Shown here: positions 10,160-19,327 of the stretch, piece after piece
How positions within the stretch are numbered: the stretch's first letter is position 1
How the letters are laid out: each line of letters begins with the position of its first letter
Translations under genes and position numbers: made by a program
Notes under the pieces: generated by a model
What the model was told of the DNA's origin: nothing
The model's input: only the letters and a program-made list of their open reading frames with translations
The model's database searches: none
Origin: DASRAA01 sp963814165
GTDB taxonomy: Bacteria > Acidobacteriota > Terriglobia > Terriglobales > Acidobacteriaceae
Assembly (NCBI GenBank): GCA_963814165.1
Contig: CAWFBW010000014.1
Coordinates: forward strand, 90,726 to 154,725
DNA: 64,000 bases
Direction of reading: 5' to 3'

Positions 10160-11129
10160 TCAGCGGTTGTACACCGGCAGCGGGCCGCGCAGATCGTGCC
10201 AGACCTGGTCGCAGGCTTTAAGGACGTCTTCGGGCAGCGGGCCTTCTTCGGCGGCAGCGAGGTTTTCGTTCAACTGCGCCATGCTGGATGCGCCCAGAAT
10301 CACCACGTCTGACACGGTGTGATGCAGCAGCCAGTTCAGCGACAGGCTGACGAGCGAGCGTCCGGCGGATTGCGCGATCTGGCGGAGGCGTTCGACGGCG
10401 TTGAAATATTGGGTGTGCCAGTAGCGGCCCTGGTAGAGCGCGTTGTTGTCGAAGCGCGTGCCGGGGATGACGAAATCCTGGCGGTGCTTGCCGGTGAGCA
10501 GTCCTCCGGCGAGCGGGTTGTACACCACAGTGGAGACGCCGAACTCCTTGCACATGGCGAGGTATTCCTGCTCGATGCCGCGCGCCAGCAGGTTGTACAT
10601 GGGCTGCGAAACATAGGGCGCGTGCCAGCCGCGCTCTTTGGCGAGCCAGAGCATCTGCACCACTTCCCATCCGGCGTAGTTCGAGCACGCGGGATAGCGC
10701 ACCTTGCCCTGCTTGCACCAGCGACTCCATCGCCTCCAGCGATTCTTCGATAGGAACGGTGTGGTCGGGCGCGTGGAGGTAGTAGAGGTCGAGGTAGTCG
10801 GTCTGCAGACGCGCGAGGCTTTCGTCGATGGCGCGGAGAATGGCTTTGCGCGAGAGGCCGTGCTGGTCAGGCGCGTCGCCCATCTTGAAGAAGACTTTGC
10901 TGGCCAGGACGATCTTGTCGCGGCGGCCCTTGAGCGCGTTGCCGAGCAGCGTTTCCGCGACACCCGCGTTGTACATGTTGGCGGTGTCGAAGAAGTTGAT
11001 GCCGGCGTCGAGGCAGCGGTCGATGATCTCGTTGGTGCCCGCCTGATCGAGCGGCTTGCCGAGGGTCATGGTGCCGAAGCAGAGGCGGGAGACGTCGAGG
11101 TCGGTGTGGGGAAGGGTGCGGTGGTCCAT
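10160..11129 (-). CDS. Aldo/keto reductase
   Basis: NADPH-dependent oxidoreductase of the AKR (TIM-barrel) superfamily, about 322 residues. Catalytic tetrad residues are recognisable: Asp and Tyr in INFFDTANMYNAG, Lys in IVLASKVF, His in YLDLYYLHAPDHT. The C-terminal cofactor-binding region contains VVYNPLAGGLLTGKH and VVILGASSMAQLNENL. One frameshift near 10710, inside the segment that should read LVQAGKVRYPACSNYAG. ATG 11129. The sequence does not define a substrate; the YajO/Tas-like overall pattern fits a general carbonyl reductase. Confidence 0.87.
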
Positions 11130-11186
11130 GGAAGGATGATATCTCGTCGTTCCGAGTGGTTACGAAGGCTTCCGCCGTCGAGTGTG

Positions 11187-11232
11187 ATACCCAGGTTAGC
11201 GCCCAAAAGACGGGCGCGAACCTGGGGCCACC
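11187..11232. repeat. Palindromic element with AAAAGAC loop
   Basis: CCAGGTTAGCGCCC (11191-11204) pairs with GGGCGCGAACCTGG (11212-11225), 13 of 14 positions, around loop AAAAGAC, followed by GGCCACCC. It lies between two minus-strand genes. Same architecture as 13067-13110 but a different stem sequence. Confidence 0.6.
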
Positions 11233-11243
11233 CATTTCGAAAT

Positions 11244-11716
11244 TCATAAGGGTTTCGACATGGTGATGAAGTGTACCGGCATGGTGGCGGTCTTGATGAC
11301 TGCTGCGGATTCGACGCCGCTCTCCGACATAGCCGAGCTTGCCGTAAATCAGCGGCAGCTCGGGACGCACGCTGACGACGCGGAGGTCGGCGAACTTACA
11401 GCCTGCACGGCGGCCGAAGTCCTCGGCCTCGCGCATCATGCGCGAGCCAATGCCCGATTTCTGCTGTGCGGGATCGACCGCCAGCATTCCGATGTAGATG
11501 CGGTCGCCATTGAGCTTCACGTGGACAGCGGCGATGATTGCGTCATCGTCGCATCAGCAAAAGAAATGGGCCGTGATTTAGGAGTTCGCGGATTTGCGCT
11601 GCGTCGGTGCGGTCGCCGGTTTTGAAAAACTTCTCCACCGCGAAGGCGCGGTTGACGAGCGCGACGAGGGCGTCGACGTCAGTATCGGTGGCGTGGCGCA
11701 CGGTGTAGTCGGGCAT
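11244..11716 (-). CDS. GNAT-family N-acetyltransferase
   Basis: Acetyl-CoA-dependent acetyltransferase of about 157 residues. Start ATG at 11714-11716 (MPDYTVRHATDTDVDALVAL) and the acetyl-CoA pyrophosphate-binding motif VDPAQQKSGIGSRMM identify the fold, followed by FGRRAGCKFADLRVVSVRPE and YGKLGYVGE, the usual last strand. Frameshifts near 11550 and 11335; the corrected C-terminus reads TATMPVHFITMSKPL with TGA at 11244-11246. The acceptor substrate is not evident; small-molecule amine or protein N-terminus are both possible. Confidence 0.75.
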
Positions 11717-11786
11717 GGGTTCATTTTAGGGCAGTGGATAGTGGATGGTGGACAGTGGATAGAGCAGGCGCTCGGTCTTGCTCGTC

Positions 11787-11828
11787 TTATCCCACCCTTT
11801 CGCCAAAAGGGCGAAAGGATGGGGCACT
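11787..11828. repeat. Palindromic element with AAAA loop and GGGGCAC tail
   Basis: CCCACCCTTTCGCC (11791-11804), loop AAAA, then GGGCGAAAGGATGGGG (11809-11824) and CAC. Between a GNAT gene and a flavoprotein gene, both on the minus strand. Member of the dispersed palindrome family. Confidence 0.65.
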
Positions 11829-11840
11829 CCACCTTCGATG

Positions 11841-13026
11841 TTAATTCGAAATTACAAGCACCGCCGTCTCGTGCAGCAGTTCGCCTTTGGCGAAGCGGGC
11901 GGGGCTGAGCGCGGCGACGTTGCTGACGACGTCGGTCTTACCCTGCGGTGATCAGGTCAGCCAGGATTTTGCCGGTGGAGGGCGCGTGCATCACGCCGTG
12001 GCCGCTGAAGCCGTTGGCGCAGAAGAAGCCGGGCACGTCTTCGATCGGGCCAAGGATGCAGTGGTGGTCGGGAGACATTTCGTAGAGTCCCGCCCACGCG
12101 CGCTTGGGATTGACGGCGATGTTTTCGAAGCAGGGCACACGGTCGGCGGCGCGCTCCAGAATTTTCTCGATGAATGTCGGCTCGAAGTCGGTCTTGTAGC
12201 CGGTAGTTTCTTCGGGATCGTTCCACGCCAGCAGGAAGCCGAGGCTTTCGGGACGGAAGTGAAATCCGTTGGACATGTCGATGACCATGGGGATTTCGTG
12301 GGAGACGCCGTCGAAGGGTTCGGTGGGGACGAGTTGGCGGCGCAGCGGTTCGACCGGCAGATCGACGCCTGCCAGCGCGGCGACCTGCGCGGCCCATGCG
12401 CCGGCAGCGTTGACGACGACGCGAGTGCTGACGGGGCAGCGAGTGGTATCGAGTCCACTGATGCCGTTTTCGTCGCGATGGATGGCCGTGACTTCGGTCG
12501 AGCGCCAAACCTTTGCGCCGCGCTCGATAGCGCAGGTGGTGAAGCCGGTCATCACGCTGTAGGGATCGACGAAGCCGTCGGTGGGGCAGAAGGTGCCGCC
12601 GAGAATGTCGTCGGAGCGAAGCTGTGGGACACGCGCGACAATGTCGTCGCGGCTGACCATGCAGGCTTGCGTCAGTCCGAGCTTATGTTGCAGCGCCTGA
12701 TTGGTGCGCAGGTAGTCGAGGTGCTTCTGCGCCGTCGCGACGAACATGTAGCCCTGCGGGCGATAGCCTCCGGGCTGGCCGAGTCGTTCGTCGAACTCCG
12801 CGTAGAAGGGAATCGAATACAGCGACATCTGGATGTTGGGTGCGGTGGCGAATTGGGCGCGCACGCCGCCCATGGATTTGCCGGTGGAGCCTTTGCCCTG
12901 GTGGGTTTCGCGTTCGACGATGAGAACGTTGCGGGTACCGGCCTCGGCGAGATGCCAGGCGATGCTGGCGCCGACGATGCCTCCGCCAATGATGACGACG
13001 TCTGCGGTTTCCATGATGGGGGCCAT
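11841..13026 (-). CDS. FAD-dependent oxidoreductase, DadA/sarcosine-oxidase-beta-like
   Basis: Amine- or amino-acid-oxidising flavoprotein of the DAO family, about 395 residues. N-terminal FAD fold VVIIGGGIVGASIAWHLAEAG, conserved RETHQGKGSTGKSMGGVRAQF, mid-protein VVNAAGAWAAQVAALAGV, and the C-terminal FAD segment FCANGFSGHGVMHAPSTG. The open frame stops at 11938, but one base shift near 11942 restores the C-terminus expected for this group (SPARFAKGELLHETAVL), ending TAA at 11841-11843. The family includes sarcosine oxidase beta, glycine oxidase and proline dehydrogenase subunits; which one cannot be said. No partner subunit genes are nearby. Confidence 0.85.
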
Positions 13027-13066
13027 TGTAATTGGCGGTGGCGGGCGAGAGGTGTGACAGTCCTAT

Positions 13067-13110
13067 CCCGCCCTAGCGCCCAAAAGAAGGGCGCTAGAAC
13101 GGGGCACCCG
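13067..13110. repeat. Palindromic element with AAAAGAA loop and GGGGCAC tail
   Basis: CCCGCCCTAGCGCCC (13067-13081), loop AAAAGAA, GGGCGCTAGAACGGGG (13089-13104), then CACCC. It lies in the divergent region between the flavoprotein and DUF2721 genes. Confidence 0.65.
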
Positions 13111-13170
13111 GCGAGCACGACCGATTTGGGCAACGGTCGAGAGGCAGTAGCATTGGGAAGGGAGCCATTT

Positions 13171-13622
13171 ATGAATACGTTTTCCGTGGTGCAGATCATG
13201 ACGGCGTCGATTGCGCCGGTCATCGTGATTTCGGGCGTGGGATTACTGCTGTTGAGCATCAGTAACCGCTACGGGCGGGCCATTGACCGGGTACGTCTAC
13301 TGGCGCGCGAGATGGTCGAGAGCGACCCGGAGAGCGCGCGCAGGCGGCACCTGGCGGAACAGCTGCGGCTCACCGACGACCGCGCGCACATCTTGAAGCG
13401 GTCAATGCTGTATGCGTCGGTGTGTATCTTCTTTGTGTCGCTGACGATTTTGTCGCTGTTTGCCGAACACTGATCGGCCTGCAGAGGGACTTTCTGGCGC
13501 TGCCGTGTTTCGCGGCGTGCCTGGTATGCCTGGTGGTGTCGATCTATTTCTCAATTCGCGACATCACGGTGTCGCTGGCGGCGTTGGAGTTGGAAGTCAG
13601 TGAGCGGATGCGCGGGGATTAG
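13171..13622 (+). CDS. DUF2721-family membrane protein
   Basis: Small inner-membrane protein of about 150 residues with three hydrophobic helices. ATG 13171 follows GGGAAGGGA. Helix 1 IAPVIVISGVGLLLLSISNR is followed by a charged cytoplasmic segment GRAIDRVRLLAREM that matches the DUF2721 core, then LYASVCIFFVSLTILSLF and a last helix CFAACLVCLVVSIYFSIRDI. A frameshift near 13465 separates the last helix. The function of the family is unknown. Confidence 0.8.
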
Positions 13623-13654
13623 CATTTGCCGTGAAGGACCATGAGGGAGAACTG

Positions 13655-14044
13655 ATGAAACAAATTCCAAGTGGAACCGAGCAGGCACGCCCATTTTTGC
13701 CCGCGAAAGACTTTGATTTCTCGAAGGCCTTCTACGAGGCGCTGGGCTTTGAAAAGCTTCTCGACGGCGAAGTGGCGATCTTCCGGACAGGTTCGGGCGG
13801 TTTCATATTGCAACGCAGGTATCAAAAGGATTGGGCCGGGAATTTCATGATGCAGCTCATGGTTGATGACCTCGATGCATGGTGGTTGCACATCGAAGCG
13901 CTGGATTTGCGCGGACGATTCAAGGTTCAGGCTCCCCGCCCGCCCGCCATGCAGCCATGGGGCCTGCGGACCGCATATGTCTACGATCCGGCGGGAGTGC
14001 TGTGGCACGTTTGCCAGCGGCGCGATGGGATGATACAGGACTGA
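13655..14044 (+). CDS. VOC-family protein (bleomycin-resistance fold)
   Basis: Intact 129-residue VOC protein. ATG 13655 is preferred over the in-frame GTG 13631 because GAGGGAGA lies just ahead of it. ARPFLPAKDFDFSKAFYEAL marks the first beta-alpha module, MMQLMVDDLDAWWLHIEAL the second, and AYVYDPAGVLWHVCQ the final strand that usually carries a metal ligand or its replacement. Many such proteins bind hydrophobic antibiotics or are of unknown role. A second VOC gene follows 28 nt later in the same direction. Confidence 0.8.
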   Translation: MKQIPSGTEQARPFLPAKDFDFSKAFYEALGFEKLLDGEVAIFRTGSGGFILQRRYQKDWAGNFMMQLMVDDLDAWWLHIEALDLRGRFKVQAPRPPAMQPWGLRTAYVYDPAGVLWHVCQRRDGMIQD

Positions 14045-14071
14045 CTTGCTTAGCGATTGGAGGGGACCGCG

Positions 14072-14401
14072 ATGGAATTGGCGCGCGTAATTTTGTTCAC
14101 TGCCCAGATCGATGCGATGAGCGAGTTTTACGGCAAGGTACTCGGCCTCAAACAAGTGACGGACGAAAAAGGCTGGAAGGAATTTGACGCCGGCAGCGCG
14201 CGAATTGCCCTGCATTCCGGTCCCTCGTCGCCCGGACGGAAGGGACCGAAGATCGTATTCCATGCCAAAGATGTTGCCGCCTTACGCAAGACGCTAGTAG
14301 CAAAGGGCGCCAAATTCGGCAAGGTCAGGGACGGGGACGTGTTTTGCCTCTGCGATGGCAGGGACCCGGACGACAATCCTATTCAATTGTCTAATCGCTG
14401 A
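14072..14401 (+). CDS. VOC-family protein
   Basis: Intact 109-residue VOC protein. ATG 14072 has GGAGGGG immediately upstream and fits the fold start MELARVILFTAQIDAMSEFY; an upstream in-frame start at 14057 adds only four residues. Further landmarks are YGKVLGLKQV, IALHSGPSSPGRKGPKIVFH and the closing CDGRDPDDNPIQLSNR, where PDDNPIQL is the common end of glyoxalase-like domains. Substrate unknown. Probably co-transcribed with the preceding VOC gene. Confidence 0.82.
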   Translation: MELARVILFTAQIDAMSEFYGKVLGLKQVTDEKGWKEFDAGSARIALHSGPSSPGRKGPKIVFHAKDVAALRKTLVAKGAKFGKVRDGDVFCLCDGRDPDDNPIQLSNR

Positions 14402-14625
14402 AACCACGATCGGTCCCCACTTCGGTCCCCGCTTGTATCAACCGTCACAATTGCAAGTGATAACCCGCACTGCGGCGGTATCCCGTCCGGCCTAGCCTTG
14501 TGTATAGGGCCACAAGAATAGCGGGTGAACTCCATGCCATGTGCTGAACCCCGACGGATCGTGCCGCGTGCTGTATGGGCGCATCCTCGTCGGGGAAATT
14601 GCCACGCCCGCCAAAAGGAAACGAC

Positions 14626-16690
14626 ATGCCTCTGATGAATGCCTTCTCCAAAGCCGTTGTGCGCGATTTTTCGATCGAAGAACTCACGCAGGCTGCCCGC
14701 CTGATGCGCGGCTATGACCTGGTGGCGCTGTGCGCCGCGGGTTCCGGTCACTCCGGCGGAACGCTCTCGATGATGGAGATCGTCGCCGCGCTGTACCTGA
14801 AGGTCGCCAACCACGATCCCAACATGCCGGACTGGGAAGACCGCGACCGCATCGTGTGGTCGGGCGGACACAAGGCTCCCGCGCTGTATCTCGGGCTGGG
14901 CATTCGCCGGGTACTATCCGCTGGAAGACGTGGTCACGCTGCGCAAGTTGTATTCGCCGTTCCAGGGGCATCCGCACCGGCTGAAGCTGCCGGGCGTTGA
15001 GGTGTCGAGCGGGTCGCTGGGGCAGGGACTGAGCATCGCCGTCGGCATGGCGCTGGCGGGCAAGATGGCCGGCAAGAAGCCACAGCGTGTTCTGCATCAT
15101 GGGCGACGGCGAGCAGCAGGAAGGCAGCATCTGGGAAGCCGTGATGGAAGGCTCGCACTACAAGCTCGACAACCTGGTGGGCATCATCGACCGCAACCGC
15201 TTGCAGATCGACGGCTGGGTGAAAGACGTGATGAACGTGGAGCCGCTGGAAGAGCGCTATCGCGCGTTCGGCTGGGAGGTCATCGAGGTCGACGGCCACG
15301 ACATCCAGCAGGTGGTGGAGGCGTCTGCAGAAGGCGAAGAACGTCCCGGCGGCGGGCAAGCCGACGGTGATCATCGCCAACACGGTGAAGGGCAAGGGCG
15401 TCAGCTTCATGGAGAACTGGCGGGCTGGCACGGCAAGACGCCCGAACTATGAAGAGATGGTGAAGGCGCTCGACGAGCTCGGGCTGAAGCAGACCATCGC
15501 GTACGACGCGCTGCTGAAGAAGGCGGCGGAGTATCAGAAGGAAGTGGACGCGAAGCTGGACGCGAAGATGCCGCACTTCTCGCAGCGACTACTGGTGGAA
15601 CACGAAGAACACTCTGCAGGTGAAGATGGAGCCGACGCGCAAGGGCTTCGGCAAGTCGCTGGCGAACAATGGCGACGACGAGCGCATCGTGTGCCTCGGG
15701 CTGGATATCTCGGGGTCGATCACCATCAGCGATTTCTACAGCCGGCAAGCCGGAGCGCAAGGACCGCTGGATCAGCATGGGCATCGCGGAGCAGTCGGCG
15801 ACGGCGGCGGCCGTGGGACTGGCGCGCGAAGGGAAGATGCCGGTGTTCGGCACGTACGGAACGTTTGCGGCGGCGCGCAACCTCGACCAGATTCGCGTGT
15901 CGATCTGCTACGGCAATTTCAACGTGCTGATTGCGGGCGCGCACGGCGGCGTTTCGGTCGGCCCGGACGGCGCGACGCACCAGGCGCTGGAAGACCTGTT
16001 CGCGATGTGCGGCCTGCCGAACATGGTGGTGTCGGTGCCGTGCGACGCGATCGAGACGCGCAAGGCGACCGACTACCTGCTGCTGCGAGCACGTCGGGCC
16101 GAAGTACATCCGCTTTGCGCGCGAGGCGACGCCGATCGTGACGACGCGAAGACACGCCGTTCGTGTTTGGCAAGGCCAACGTGATCCGCCTGCGGCGCAA
16201 AGCCGAGAAGATGGTGGATGCCTTCGACACGGTGCTCGCGTCCGAGTATCGACAACGAGCACGAAGACCTCGAGCATCATCGCTTGCGGGCCGATGGTTC
16301 CGGAGGCGATGCGCGCGGCGTGCATCCTGAAGCAGGAGTTCGGCTACGAGACGCGCGTGGTGAACATCCACACCATGAAGCCGATTGACGAGGACGGCGA
16401 TCGTGCGCGCGGCCAAAGAGACCGGCGTGGTCGTGACCGCCGAAGAGCACCAGATCGGCGCGCTGGCGTGGCGCGTGAGCGGCATCATCACGGAGAGCCC
16501 GGAGCTGTTCGGGACACCGGTGATCACCGGCGCCATCGGCGTGAAGGACCGCTTCGGCGATTCGGGCGCGCCGTGGGAGCTGATCAAGGAGTTCGAGGTC
16601 AGCGCCGAGCACATCGCGCAGAAGGCGGCGGAGCTGATCGCGCTGGCCAAGGTGAAGAAGGAAGAAGAGAGGCTGGAGATGGCGCGGTAG
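14626..16690 (+). CDS. Transketolase (single chain)
   Basis: Thiamine-diphosphate enzyme of the non-oxidative pentose phosphate pathway, transferring two-carbon ketol units between sugar phosphates. About 688 residues, with both halves of the protein in one gene. N-terminal GSGHSGGTLSMMEIVAALYL, GHPHRLKLPGVEVSSGSLGQG, and the ThDP motif MGDGEQQEGSIWEAV to IDRN. The pyrimidine domain has RWISMGIAEQSATAAAVGLA (catalytic Glu) and GTYGTFAAARNLDQIRVSI. The C-terminal domain has IIACGPMVPEAMRAA and VVVTAEEHQIGALA. Start ATG 14626 with AAAGGAAA upstream. Frameshifts near 14905, 15090, 15330, 15590, 15745, 16085, 16150, 16245 and 16395; as an essential enzyme this argues strongly for sequence error. 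Confidence 0.9.
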
Positions 16691-16781
16691 GCCGCTGGAA
16701 CACCCTTTTCGGCTGTGTTATTATCGCTGGACCGATCGGAGCGAATGTCCCGATATCAATGCTCACGGAATCGGAAAATGC

Positions 16782-17162
16782 GTGAACCACATCAAGTATC
16801 GCCCAGGCCAAGTCTGGGATTATAAGCACCGGGATTCCGAACCCCTCTCTACCCTCACCATACTGAAGCTTTCGCCCCAGCCGTCGGGCGTGACCGTCAT
16901 TCACATCGCTGTCGATAATGTTCACATTACCGATGTGTCTGGTGAGGAACTCTCCCACACCATTTCGCATACAGTCATTTACCCCGATGGTCTCGACCGA
17001 AGCGTTACGCAACTGGTGCGAGAGTCCTCGACGTTGCCCGATTTTGCGGAAGGTTACGCAGCTTGGGTGAAAGCGAAGGTTGGTGGCTTCACCGGAACGG
17101 TGGCGGAGGTAGTGGCCATCATGGAAGACACCATGCGATATGGAGAAGCGCCAACCCAGTAA
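16782..17162 (+). CDS. Hypothetical protein
   Basis: Intact 126-residue soluble protein from GTG 16782, no signal peptide or membrane segment. Its start YRPGQVWDYKHRDSEPLSTL and following beta-rich stretch (LTILKLSPQPSGVTVIHIAV) suggest a small beta-barrel-like domain, with a helical C-terminus (FAEGYAAWVKAKVGGF). I do not recognise a named family. It starts 91 nt after transketolase and faces the convergent membrane protein gene 10 nt away. Confidence 0.6.
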   Translation: MNHIKYRPGQVWDYKHRDSEPLSTLTILKLSPQPSGVTVIHIAVDNVHITDVSGEELSHTISHTVIYPDGLDRSVTQLVRESSTLPDFAEGYAAWVKAKVGGFTGTVAEVVAIMEDTMRYGEAPTQ

Positions 17163-17172
17163 GAAGAAATCT

Positions 17173-18168
17173 TCATGCCGGTTGCCCGCTGGGTCCTTCC
17201 TCGGGCGGAAAGTGGGGCGCCCAGGACGGAGGCTCGGGACTTGGATTCGGTTCAGGTTCCGGCTCCGGTTGGGCGTCGATGTCTGCGAGTGCAGCGTAGG
17301 CTCCCAAGCGCGCGAGGCAGAGGGCATCGGCTCCCGCCAGATAAATCAGGAACAGCAAGCCCATTAGCAGCAGGACCCATCCGACGGCTACGCGATTGCC
17401 AAGGCTTGTGGGCGCGAGCACCAGCAAGAACATTGCACCCGCCCAAACCATTCGCAGCGCGAGAAACCCCAGCGACAACCCGAACAAGCGCCCGCCTTGG
17501 CGTGCGCAGAAGTCGAGCGTCAGCGACACGGCATCGCGGGCGTTGACCTGGTTGCGGATGCAGAACAGCGGCGCCAGTCCGAATATCCAGTTCAGCATGA
17601 CTCCGAAGACCAGCGAGAACGCAACGCCGAACACAAAGAAGAAAGCGGCTCGGGCTGGGTGCTGTTGGTTCTGCATCGCAATCCCGAGCAGAAGAGACGC
17701 GGCTAAACACCCGATCGCGATCCACATCCACAGAGCCCGCAGCAGATGAAGCTGGAGCATCGGGCGGAATTGCCAGCCACCGTCTTCGTCGCGATCGTCG
17801 CCGCCGGTAAGCGAGACGAGGCTGCGTAATGACGCGGCGCGTCCGACCGCAGCGGCAAACGCCCAGAGTACTGTCAGCCCAAGCAGCACGAAAAACTTGA
17901 CCCAGAGATAGCGCAGCAGCGCGCCACCTAAGATGTGGGTCAGCGCGGAGCCCGCGAGCGCAGGTTGCATTGTGCTCAGCAGGAACCGGTCAAGCGCAGA
18001 AACCTTGAGGCTGTCGAGGAAAAGCGCGGCGGCCAGCAACACGATCAGCCATGCCGCGATGGCGAAGCACCAACGCCATGTCAGTTCTGCGACGAACAAC
18101 AAAGGCTCTTCCCGCAGCACGGCAAAGCCTTCTTGAAATGGCGATCGGGAATAGCCGGACGGCGACAT
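17173..18168 (-). CDS. Polytopic membrane protein of unknown function
   Basis: Intact 331-residue integral membrane protein. ATG 18168 is chosen since upstream residues of the open frame lack family-like sequence and overlap the neighbour. N-terminal amphipathic segment SRSPFQEGFAVLREEPLLFV leads into about six or seven helices, e.g. CFAIAAWLIVLLAAALFL, FFVFGVAFSLVFGVMLNWIF and VGWVLLLMGLLFLIYLAGA. The C-terminal tail is low-complexity Pro/Glu (QPEPEPEPNPSPEPP). General resemblance to DUF4013/GlpM-like uncharacterised acidobacterial membrane proteins, not enough to assign a family. Confidence 0.65.
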   Translation of the reverse strand: MSPSGYSRSPFQEGFAVLREEPLLFVAELTWRWCFAIAAWLIVLLAAALFLDSLKVSALDRFLLSTMQPALAGSALTHILGGALLRYLWVKFFVLLGLTVLWAFAAAVGRAASLRSLVSLTGGDDRDEDGGWQFRPMLQLHLLRALWMWIAIGCLAASLLLGIAMQNQQHPARAAFFFVFGVAFSLVFGVMLNWIFGLAPLFCIRNQVNARDAVSLTLDFCARQGGRLFGLSLGFLALRMVWAGAMFLLVLAPTSLGNRVAVGWVLLLMGLLFLIYLAGADALCLARLGAYAALADIDAQPEPEPEPNPSPEPPSWAPHFPPEEGPSGQPA

Positions 18169-18206
18169 GGCACAAGGATAGCAGCGAAACAGTGGGCTTT
18201 TCTCGC

Positions 18207-18533
18207 CTACCGCCCCACCTGCGCCAACACCGGAGGAGGGCACTTGATGCCCTTCTCTTTTTTCCACTTGGAGACTTTGACGGGCTTGCCCTGCATGCAC
18301 GAGGTTGCGCCAACGTGCTTGGTGCCAGTGAATTCAATGGCTGTTCCGGACTTCGGTATCTTGGCGGGGAACAGCAGGTTGAACAGTTGGCCGGTTTGGG
18401 TGTCGATGACCACATGGCACGAGTTCTCGACTGCCTGCTCGACACAGCCGGAGCCTTTCACGGGCTTGGCATTGGACGAATGCTTAGGCGGCGAGGATGC
18501 AAACGCGCACGAGGCTACCATCATCAAGATCAT
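18207..18533 (-). CDS. Small secreted protein, hypothetical
   Basis: About 108 residues. ATG 18533 opens a short signal peptide (MILMMVASCAFASS), with likely cleavage after AFA; a TTG at 18548 would add LKITP and make a better charged N-region. The mature part has three cysteines (GSGCVEQAVENSCHVVIDTQ, TSCMQGKPVKV) and ends with a lysine-rich KVSKWKKEKGIKCPPP. No recognised domain. It lies 38 nt upstream of the membrane protein gene in the same direction, so the two may be co-transcribed. Confidence 0.55.
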   Translation of the reverse strand: MILMMVASCAFASSPPKHSSNAKPVKGSGCVEQAVENSCHVVIDTQTGQLFNLLFPAKIPKSGTAIEFTGTKHVGATSCMQGKPVKVSKWKKEKGIKCPPPVLAQVGR

Positions 18534-18624
18534 GGGGGTGATCTTCAACGTATGCTGTCCTCCGATATTCGGATGATAGCGATGCGTTATGCGCGAACAC
18601 AATGCTGAGAATCCAAACGTACAA

Positions 18625-18654
18625 CAGGCCACCCGCCCACCTACGGGTGGCCTG
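18625..18654. terminator. Perfect 11-bp hairpin between minus-strand genes
   Basis: CAGGCCACCCG (18625-18635), 8-nt loop, CGGGTGGCCTG (18644-18654). It sits between the CHB_HEX_C lipoprotein (stop 18714, minus strand) and the secreted-protein gene, in terminator position for the former. No T-run, so it may instead be a dispersed palindrome. Confidence 0.4.
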
Positions 18655-18713
18655 CGCCAACTACGTCTCCGGCTCATTACCAGGCCGGAGCGACCTGCAG
18701 AAAATCAGGAGTC

Positions 18714-19049
18714 TCACTGCAAGGTGTAGCTGGCCGACGCCACCGGACTGGTGGCATATCCTCCTGCCGAAGCGATGGCGCGCACTGTCACCTGCCCGGT
18801 TTGTGTCAGCGAGAAAGGTCCGCGATAGATCGGCGACGACAGAGTCGGCGTGGATCCGTCGACCGTCACGTAGATGACGGCGTTGGCCAGGCTATCAGAG
18901 ACCGTGACCGTGAGGGGTGTAGAGTACGTACCGCCAGAAGGCGATATGGCCGGCATTGGCGCCGGGTTTGTTCCCATGCCTGAACCGTAGCCTCCGCAAC
19001 CCGTGCCAACCAGCAAGAGCAATATTGTCGCAAACAACAGCTTCATCAT
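18714..19049 (-). CDS. Lipoprotein with CHB_HEX_C domain
   Basis: Small lipoprotein of about 111 residues. Start at ATG 19049 (or 19046) gives MMKLLFATILLLLVGTGCGG, a signal peptide ending in a Cys at a lipobox-like site. The mature part contains a chitobiase/beta-hexosaminidase C-terminal-like repeat: ISPSGGTYSTPLTVTVSDS, AVIYVTVDGSTPTLSSPIY and TVRAIASAGGYATSPVASA. That domain is a beta-sandwich frequent in acidobacterial extracellular proteins and is usually attached to larger enzymes; alone it may be a binding or adhesive module on the outer membrane. Confidence 0.75.
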   Translation of the reverse strand: MMKLLFATILLLLVGTGCGGYGSGMGTNPAPMPAISPSGGTYSTPLTVTVSDSLANAVIYVTVDGSTPTLSSPIYRGPFSLTQTGQVTVRAIASAGGYATSPVASASYTLQ

Positions 19050-19327
19050 GACCTCGATGCGGGAACTTGTGGACGGCTCCAATAACCGTCACTTGCTTGT
19101 TCTCACTTGCTCACGATAGGTGTGGCCGTGATGTGTGTTGTCATCGCAAAGCAAAATGAATGTCACAACCTATTCACCTACAACACAGGTAAACGAGTGC
19201 CGCGGCGTCAGAGAGTCCCGGCTTGGATGCTCGCGGGGAATGCCGTGTGGAAAGCATGGCTGCATGGTGTTTCACAATGCGGTAACATGGCTCGCTGACC
19301 CTATTTTTCCTGCCAACGAGCACGTCC

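Noticed and set aside
11887..13473. 528-codon plus-strand open frame
   Set aside because: It is antisense to the flavoprotein at 11841-13026, has no domain, and arises from the GC-rich codon pattern of the real gene; only its end (from 13171) coincides with DUF2721.
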